DNA of 64,000 nt from Dendrophyllia cribrosa (Eukaryota; Cnidaria; Anthozoa; Scleractinia; Dendrophylliidae). The position numbers and the translations under genes are program-made. The number at the start of each line of letters is the position of its first letter. Positions within the stretch are counted from its first letter, which is position 1. The notes beneath the pieces are model-generated. The model saw only the letters and a list, made by a program, of their open reading frames with translations, had not been told where the DNA came from and searched no databases. Shown one piece after another: positions 57,095 through 64,000 of this stretch. Location: assembly GCA_024195265.1 (NCBI GenBank), contig JAJLRJ010000009.1, positions 15,820,210-15,884,209 on the forward strand, read 5' to 3'.

Positions 57095-60000
57095 CTATAT
57101 TGAGAAGAAAATATTTATTAGCCACACACTATCTGCTTTGGCCTAGTTGTCAGGGTCACATATTAAGTCAAGTAATAGTATGGCTCTAACGTGCGAGTCA
57201 GTGGACAAATCAACAGTGTGACCATTCAAATAAAAGCTACTGAGCAGTACTTTCCGTGGTGCTGTTTATTATGCTGTACAAGGTGATTCTAACTTTTGAG
57301 TCTGTGGATGAAATCCTAAAGTGTGACCATTCAAATGAAAGCTACTGAGCAGTACTTTCCTGTGGTGCTGTTTATTATGCCGTACAATGTGGTTCTAACT
57401 TTTGAGTCTCTGGACGAAATGAACAGTGTGACCATTCAAACGAAAGCAACTGAGTGAGCAGTTACTTTCCTGTGGTGTTGTTTATTTAGTGTTATGCTGT
57501 ACAACGATGTTCTAACTTTGATTCTGTGGATGAAAACCTACAGTGTGACAGTTTAAAATCAATGAAAGCTTAATGGAGTGAGTGGTAACTCATTCTTCTG
57601 TGGTGCTGTTTATTATGCTGTACAAGGTGTTTCTAACATTTGAGTCTGTGGACGGAATTGTTAAGTATGACCATTCAAATGAAAGCTACTGAGTAGTACT
57701 TTCCTATGGCGCTGTTTATTGTGCTGTACAAGGTGGTTCCAAACTTTCGAGTCTCGTGGATCAAATAATAGCTACTGAGCAGTACATGCAGTGCTATACA
57801 ATGTGGTTCTAACTTTTGAGTCTGTGGACAAAATCAACAGTGTGACCATTCAAATGAAAGCTTCATGTACCGAGCAGTACCTCAATATGACGGTGGAAAA
57901 GGGATAGGGAGAAGGGAGAAGGAAGGGGAAATACTGAGGCTTAAAGTGTATATGACAGTAATTTTTTTATTTGCTTGATCGAATCTACATGATGTTCTGA
58001 TAAGAAAATGGAAAAAAAATTTCGATATCGATTTTTCTTCTCTACGTTGTAGCCGTCTAAAAACGTGAAATTTCACTTCCGGTGTGTTACAAAACCGCGC
58101 AAGAAGAAAGACTGGAAATAGTCCGCTGTGACGTCAATACAGGAATGCCGGTGTCGAGGTTTCTCAGTTCCTCACATTTTTTGATGCGCCCTGAGGAAGA
58201 AACATGGTTCTATTAAGGTGTGTTGTCTATGGTTGTGGCAACACGCACCAAAAAACGGAGGAACTGAGAAATCGCGACACTGGCATTCTTGTATAGACGT
58301 CACAGCGGACTATTTCCAGTCTTTCTTCTTGCGCGGTTTTCTAACACACCGGAAGTGAAATTTCACGTTTTTAGACGGCCAAAACGCGGAGAAGGAAAGT
58401 CGATATCGAACATTTTTTTTTTTACATTTTCTTATCAGAACATCATGTAGATTCGATCAAGCAAATAAAAAAATAACTGTCATATACACTTTAAGAAAAT
58501 GCAAAGTCTGTTCTCCGAGAATGCACTTCAGTCCGAGAGCACATGGAATCCTGGCACATGCGCACATATGGATACTGCTGGCAATAGAGAACACTGATGC
58601 TCTTTATTGTTAACTCTGTTAATCGAACTACATTTAATTCTCAGCACCTTTCGCTGTATTTTCTTGATGATAGTCAATGACTCATAACTTCCTGTCACAC
58701 CGTATTGCTTGACTTGACTTTTCATGTCATCCTCCATTGTATTTCCCACCTACAAGTGAGAACAATTATGTCACAGTCGAACCTCCTGTAAGCGATCACC
58801 CAAAATGCACAGCCAAGGTGGTCGCTTACGAGAGGTTAACTCTTTAAGCCCTAATATCAAAATTTAAATTCTCATTTCTTGTCCCTATACATTTCCTATA
58901 GAAGTAGTGGGAAGAAATCGTTTGGATATCAAGAGAATTCATCTTGTGTGATCATGTCCTCAATTCTCATGACCTTTTTGATTGATAAGGCATTAATATT
59001 ACAAGGAGAAATTTGCTGCTGATCACTTAGGGCTTAAAGGGTTAAACATACTGTAAACCTCCGAAAATAAGCCCACCACTCATGATCAAGTTAACATTGG
59101 AAAGGATCAATGATTACACTATGCCAGAAGCTGAGCCAGAATTCCACTGAGACACTCAGGGGTCGAACTTTATTTATTAGTCCACTAGTAAAGTTTTGCT
59201 AGTAAGATTTTTTTCTACTAGCAAAACTAGTAAGGTCACTAGCTATTTTTTTTGCAGTCATTTTTGCCTTTGATGACTCTGAAAATAAGATAAAAATACT
59301 TAAATAGTATACTGTTAATTTTGTGGTCTTCTTTTCCGTTGTCCTGTTGTTTCTTTGGGCAAGACGTTGTCATGGTCGGTCACGTTACCAGTAGTCTTAA
59401 GAGGTTGAGGGCCTCTTGAAAAAAGCGGTTATTTTAGACATCTACAACAAAAGCGACTCACAAAGCGTGAAATTTATTCTCTTCTGCCTCGTTGCTGATT
59501 CCAACAAAATGTTAATGCATAAAATTATGCACAGATAAAGACTATTAGTGTACACAGCTTCCGTGCAAAGTCGCTGGCAAGTGGCTAACACAAAACACCA
59601 CAACATTCCACTGACATTCTCCAAGAACGTTCGCTCCAAATTTTATTAGAGAAATACTTACTTGCAAATGTTTGCTACAGGATATTTTTTTGACTGGCAT
59701 CTTACAAAAACCACTCGCATTTTGCGAGTGTTAATTTCAAGCCCTGACGCTTCCACAGATGAAAGCGACCAAGACTCATGATAAGATGAAGCAACTAAAG
59801 ATGATCACTCAGATTAAACCGATCAAAGACTTTGTCAGTTTGTAACCATGTTTAAAGATTTAATAAAATTTATTATTGATCGCATCTTCAGAAAATTCAA
59901 TGACCGGAAATGGCTCGCAAAATGTTAAGACACAAAATGCCACCCAAAAATAGCCACATTAATTTTTTTAAAGAATATTTCCAACCATAAAAAGCCCACC

Positions 60001-62034
60001 CAAATATAAGCCCACCCAAAAATAAACCCAACAAAAAGGGACATTGGGAAAATATAAGCCCAGGGCTTATTTTCGGAGGTTTACGGTAATTCAATTTGCA
60101 TCTGTCCCGGTACCCCTTTCATATACCTTTCACTGAAAATGGTACCCATTCATTTACCTTTCAATGAAAATGGTACCCCTTTCATATAGCCTTTACGTGC
60201 GTCTGTTTGATATATTTTGAAAGACCATTTTTATAATACTTAAATGGCAGTTTTCCCTACCTTTTTTATGCTTCAACAGTTTTTTCGTTACCCTTTCCTA
60301 TTCTTTGTGAAATCCCTACCCTTTCATATACTTCAACTCGTAAAATCCTGACTGTTTCATATACCTCCAGCCTCAAAAAGGTACCCCTTTTGGGCGGAGC
60401 ATCCCCGTATAGCTCATTATAGAGAGAACCACACCCCCCCCCCCCCCCCCCCCCCCCCGGCATCTTTAGTTCAGTACAGTGTGTGTATATCAAAATATGG
60501 GCGAGTGGTCACTTCACAGGGGTTAAAAACAATAGAAAAAGTAGAAAGTGGTTGTGGTCACTTACAAGAGATGGTTTGGTATTAATTTTTGGAAAAATTG
60601 TTGCTTAGGAGAGGTGGTCGCGCATGGAGGTTCAACTGCATTTTGATTTTATTCCAAAAGCTTTCCAAAGACCCAGGATCTTTCTGTTTCACAGGTAGAA
60701 AGGAAATTTTTTTTGTCTCACTAATTTACAAACCTGCACGAATCAAAATTAATTAATTCATTTGCTGTTTCTAAGGTTTCAGGACACCTACATTGTAAAA
60801 TGAGGAACTTACCTTTCCGACATAAACAAATCCCATGATTGCTGCCACAAAGGCAAAAATGGCAGCTACGACAAGAACACACATAAACTGCAGGAAAAAA
60901 AAAAGTAAAAACATGAACATAACAATAATAATAGTACATGTAATTACGTAACCATTATCGGTACATTGTGATCTTCATGTGTGACATATTTCAAGACTCA
61001 CTGCAGTCGCCTTACTGTTATACCAGCATTAGACTCCAGATACATTAAACTGCTTAAAGCCTGATTTGTACAATTTTATTTCATTTTGTGTTTTTCCAGG
61101 GTTAGAGCCAGTATACATACAGTATGTACATGTAGTTAAGGTCTTGCCTGTTGCCCAGGAAGTAGACAATAATTGTCTACCAGTTTCCATTGAAATAGAT
61201 CTATAACAGACTCATTTATAAGCCTCAATAACTTTAATAATGTTAATAATAATAATACATGTAATTATAATAATAATAATAATTGCTGCAGAACGAGCAC
61301 AGTGAGTGAGCAGCAACATAATCAGGATTTAAGAGAAATATATGAGAAAAAAATATAAGCTAGGAAAAATCTCGAATTGATCGCTTTTTACCAGAATTCA
61401 CTGCGCCACGAACACATTTTGGGCCAGAATGCACTGCGCCACAAACAATAGCCTCGCTTGCTGCTTCAAGCTGTTGGCTGCGAGATTTGTAATATTTTGG
61501 TCCAACATGTCCCAGTCGAAATCGGAACTGAAGTGTCGAAGACTACCGCGAGTTGAGCGAGGACTGTGAGGCATGGTGATAGGACCGTTGGATAACAAAG
61601 ATTTTCGAAGATTGTACGGAATAAAAGACAAATTTATTTTGAAATCACTCCGACAGCGGTCGATGAGACTGAACTGAGCTGAGAGCGTGGGGACCCAAAA
61701 CCTGAGCTGAACGCGTGGAGACGCGAACAAGATACGGCTAGCTAGTAACGCAACATATTCATTATCAATAATTAACCTAAATTTTCACACCTTCCTCGTG
61801 GTGAACGCGTCCCCTTTGCTCAACAATATTCTACAGACATTGCAAGAACTTGATGCGTGAATCACAAAACAAAATTAGTCTTATCAGCTGGAGTTTTCGT
61901 CGATTCATCCCGGTTACATTTGCTTTGCTTCCCCTCAGAAAACGAAAGAAAAAATTCTGTAATACCAGCGAGACGATAAAACAGCATTATTACAACAAAT
62001 TTACTGCAGCAATTACTATCTTTTGGATACACTA

Positions 62035-62093
<59 letters not shown>

Positions 62094-62750
62094 CAACTTT
62101 ATTTGAACTTGCAGCCCCCTTAACAAACTAAAGATACATGTAATTACATGTGTTCAGTATATAAATAATTAATCAATTTATCACATGCATCTCATGGCAC
62201 TTTACATACTGTATAAGGTACTAATTGGAATGAAATTGGACGTCAGCTCATTTATCATAAAGGACTGCAAACCGCTATCAGTCCATTGTTGAACTCATCT
62301 TCCCCACCCCACGCATCAACAATGTGTAGGCTGGCACTGAGGATGGTCACAGCAAAGGCAGCACCTTTGTTCTCAGTTATTTTAAGACCCTGATTCTTGG
62401 TCTAGCCAGATTCGAACCAGCGATCATCCGTTCTGTAGATTGGCACTGTACCAACTAAGCTAACTGGCCAGGTGGCGGTTTGAGCTACAAATGTAACCTC
62501 CTCCCTTAACTCTGAATTTCATATGGCCCCAGCTAAAACTTACTATAAGTGAGTTTTTTTTCACATTATCTGTGGTAACTTCTATGTGTTTTGTCACTAT
62601 GACCAGAAAGATTCCAGCTGCAAGGCTTAAAATGCCAGCCACAAGAAGAACACTGGGTGCTGACTGAAATGGTACAGTGGAAACTGCGGCATTATCTTTC
62701 TCAATAATGAGGACTGCAATGGCAGCTGCAAGCGCGAAAATACCTAAAAG
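56948..62750 (-). CDS. Tetraspanin, partial gene (four exons)
   Basis: Exons on the - strand: 62544-62750 (69 codons; end of TM1, small loop, TM2), 60813-60887 (25 codons; TM3), 58648-58749 (34 codons; start of large loop) and 56948-57094 (49 codons; CCG loop). All are phase 0 with AG/GT borders, except a weaker donor AAAG|GTGCTG after 58648. The large loop shows the family signature: an amphipathic stretch ending KKIQRK, then NKCCGVINYVDWRN, PDSCC, and a further cysteine in NHACGFG. Tetraspanins organise membrane microdomains with integrins and other partners. TM2 lacks the usual GCCGA-type end, so this is a divergent member. The N-terminal exon and the TM4 exon were not identified; the TM4 exon should lie left of 56948. 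Confidence 0.85.
57205..57885 (-). repeat. ~105-bp repeat array, inverted, six to seven units
   Basis: The longest array of this repeat in the window, in reverse orientation (GTGTGACCATTCAAATGAAAG, GTGGTGCTGTTTATTATGC). It lies in a tetraspanin intron. Confidence 0.9.
57945..58490. mobile_element. TTAA-flanked MITE, AGTG family, copy 2
   Basis: TTAA at 57941-57944 and 58491-58494. Arms of about 240 bp start AGTGTATATGACAGTAA and end with the complement. Like 53377-53833 it has AGTG at the end, but a different interior. A short frame in the centre (58204-58293) begins with CVVYGCGNT, similar to the start of THAP zinc fingers. Confidence 0.8.
58648..58749 (-). CDS. Tetraspanin exon, start of large extracellular loop
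   Basis: 34 codons (VGNTMEDDMKSQVKQYGV...KKIQRK), the helix A/B region. The frame stays open past the donor for 38 more codons, giving a possible truncated isoform if the intron is retained. Confidence 0.85.
59051..60086. mobile_element. TA-flanked element with CTGTAAACCTCCG ends
   Basis: Inverted termini of about 25 bp (CTGTAAACCTCCGAAAATAA) flanked by TA on both sides. The interior holds AT-rich sequence and repeated CCCACCCAAAAATA motifs, without a transposase frame. It is nested in the larger element 58774-60638. Confidence 0.7.
60434..60458. repeat. Poly-C homopolymer (25 C)
   Basis: Longest of the G/C homopolymers, inside the pogo-like element. Confidence 0.9.
60813..60887 (-). CDS. 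Tetraspanin exon with TM3
   Basis: 25 codons: FMCVLVVAAIFAFVAAIMG, then FVYVGK. The acceptor follows a long pyrimidine tract; the donor is AAG|GTAAGT. Confidence 0.85.
62034..62093. repeat. (TAA)n microsatellite
   Basis: About 20 perfect AAT/TAA triplets between the TM1/TM2 and TM3 exons of the tetraspanin gene. Confidence 0.9.
62395..62472 (-). repeat. tRNA-derived SINE head
   Basis: On the - strand an A box (TTAGCTTAGTTGGTACAGTG) and a B box (GGTTCGAATCTGG) are spaced as in tRNA. The SINE body probably continues to about 62270. It lies some 70 bp from the exon 62544-62750. Confidence 0.6.
62544..62750 (-). CDS. Tetraspanin exon with TM1 end and TM2
   Basis: 69 codons, phase 0 both sides. 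Hydrophobic LLGIFALAAAIAVLII, a loop of about 18 residues, then SVLLVAGILSLAAGIFLVIV, followed by a polar loop. Confidence 0.75.
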
Positions 62751-63063
62751 CTGTATATTAAACCAAAAAAAAAAAAATTAGTGTAAATACATGTACATAA
62801 TAATGTAAAGCATTAAGTTAAGAAGTGATAGAGGTGCTGATTCTTATACCTTTGAGGGTTAGTTTTGGTATCTTTTAGGGCATTCAGTTCCAAATTCTCC
62901 TCAGTTGTACATGTACATGTTTGTAGCTATTCTGGTACCTTTTTAATTTAAGAATGTTTGCACTTATTGTTGATGTGCATCCTTACTGTACATGTACATG
63001 CAATTCACGCCATAATGACAATTAATTTTGCTATGTCAATTATTAAGAAAATTAATGTGTTTA

Positions 63064-63906
63064 CAGTCAACCCTCTGTAAATGGACACTCCTCTAAAGCA
63101 GACACTTCTGTTGACTCTAAGATGAGGTTTGTCCTAACCACACTTCAGTCACTTTACTGTATCTAAGCTCTTAATAAGGTAGACACCTTTCTAAGTTGGA
63201 TGGTTGATTCTGGTTTCCAAGGTCCCCCCCCCCATATTAAAATGACGGGGGTGCTTGTCGGAAATTTTCAAAAACGCTGTGGCTAAATGCCCGGCAGCTG
63301 GGCACGGTCTCAAATAGACTAAATGCCCGGCAGCCAGAAATTTTCACAAAATTTTCACTGAAAGGCCCTTTCAAACCTTTTGAGAGTATTCGATGTTCCT
63401 TTAGAAATGTCAAGCGCTTCCAAAAATTATTTTGCTTTTACAATTGATGAAATATCCAAGCTTGGGCATACCGTAAGATCGCTATGTTCTCGACACTTAG
63501 AAAATTTTTGCTTGGACTCGCAGTCAGAAATTTTCACAGAGTTACGACTGAACGTCTCACTCAACAGCGTTTCAAAAAACACCCAAAAAGATACCAGAAT
63601 CTTGTTTAATGGGTGTGGCCCAAAAGAAGTTTTACCCCTAAGAGGTACCAATTCTAAACAACACACGTCATATTTTCTGTCATATTTTTTTGCTCAACAC
63701 CCTAAAAGATACCGCAATAATTCTAAATGTGTTCATTTTAGATATTCCACCATACCCTAAGTGGTACCAAACTACAAATTTTGACCCTCTAAAAGGTATG
63801 ACAAGCACCCCTGTGATTTTTATATGGGAGTCACCCTCCTCCCCCCCCCCCCCCCCCCCAACCACCCAGTTCCAAAGATGTCTGTCTTATTAGAGAGAGT
63901 TGACTG
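63064..63906. mobile_element. CAGTCAAC-ended element (pogo-like MITE)
   Basis: Left CAGTCAACCCTCTGTAAATG and right AGAGAGAGTTGACTG are inverted, each followed inward by a GACACT/GTCTGTC motif. TA lies at the left flank. A 19-C run (63841-63859) lies near the right end. No transposase frame was seen. Confidence 0.6.
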
Positions 63907-64000
63907 CATTTCAGATGTCAAGACATGTAGGGGGCTGTTTAATAATAATATCGGGGGTTGGTGAATAAATTGAGGACAGAAGGCTGGCAAGACAGCAGAG

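Larger units (their letters stand above)
58774..60638. mobile_element. CAGTCGAACCTCC element (pogo-like) with nested insert
   Basis: The left end CAGTCGAACCTCCTGTAAGC and right end GCATGGAGGTTCAACTG are inverted, with GGTGGTCGC motifs inside both ends. CA flanks both sides. It starts 25 bp from the acceptor of tetraspanin exon 58648-58749 and contains a second element (59051-60086). Confidence 0.6.

Noticed and set aside
59897..60094. Hydrophobic 65-codon frame resembling a membrane protein
   Set aside because: It is the translation of repeated CCCACCCAAAAATA units and the inverted end of a transposon.

Overview
The window looks like nuclear DNA of a cnidarian, most likely a stony coral (Scleractinia). 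The reasons are AT-rich, intron-rich sequence packed with degenerate transposons and short foldback elements, and a gene at the left end of the small cysteine-rich protein (SCRiP) type, a family described from corals and related anthozoans. There is no bacterial operon logic. Genes were found by reading splice sites, intron phase and protein motifs by eye. No database search was possible, so family names rest on motif recognition and repeat edges are approximate.

Layout. (1) 0.7-14.3 kb, + strand: a SCRiP-like gene with a TATA box, a non-coding first exon, a signal-peptide exon, three homologous eight-cysteine exons and a short last exon. Its introns hold a RecQ-like helicase scrap, a dead LINE, ~105-bp repeat clusters, a large foldback and several MITEs. 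(2) 14.9-31.5 kb, + strand: a duplicated cluster of apparently intronless genes. Three paralogues (20720, 27274, 30464) have a long coiled coil and the same C-terminal helical domain with an invariant RNxxAH motif, reminiscent of HEPN domains. The third carries a premature stop. They alternate with a BTB/POZ gene (24574) and a broken BTB copy (~17960-20220) into which a Penelope-like retroelement inserted, leaving a 13-bp target duplication. Promoter and 3' flanking blocks recur between copies. (3) 36.5-48.7 kb, - strand: a complete eight-exon nuclear gene for mitochondrial ribosomal protein S7 (241 codons over 12 kb). (4) 56.9-62.8 kb, - strand: four exons of a tetraspanin (TM1/TM2, TM3, two extracellular-loop exons). 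The first exon and the TM4 exon were not found.

The remaining DNA is mostly repeats: TTAA-flanked and TA-flanked MITEs, palindromic MITEs inside (AT)n tracts, a 5'-inverted Penelope fragment with a hammerhead-like relic, tRNA-derived SINE-like heads, and unusually long G/C homopolymers.

The genes do not form one pathway. MRPS7 is a housekeeping gene of the mitochondrial small ribosomal subunit, the tetraspanin is a membrane organiser, and the SCRiP-like gene encodes a secreted disulfide-rich product. The most novel parts are the multi-domain SCRiP gene and the coiled-coil/RNxxAH family intermixed with BTB genes.
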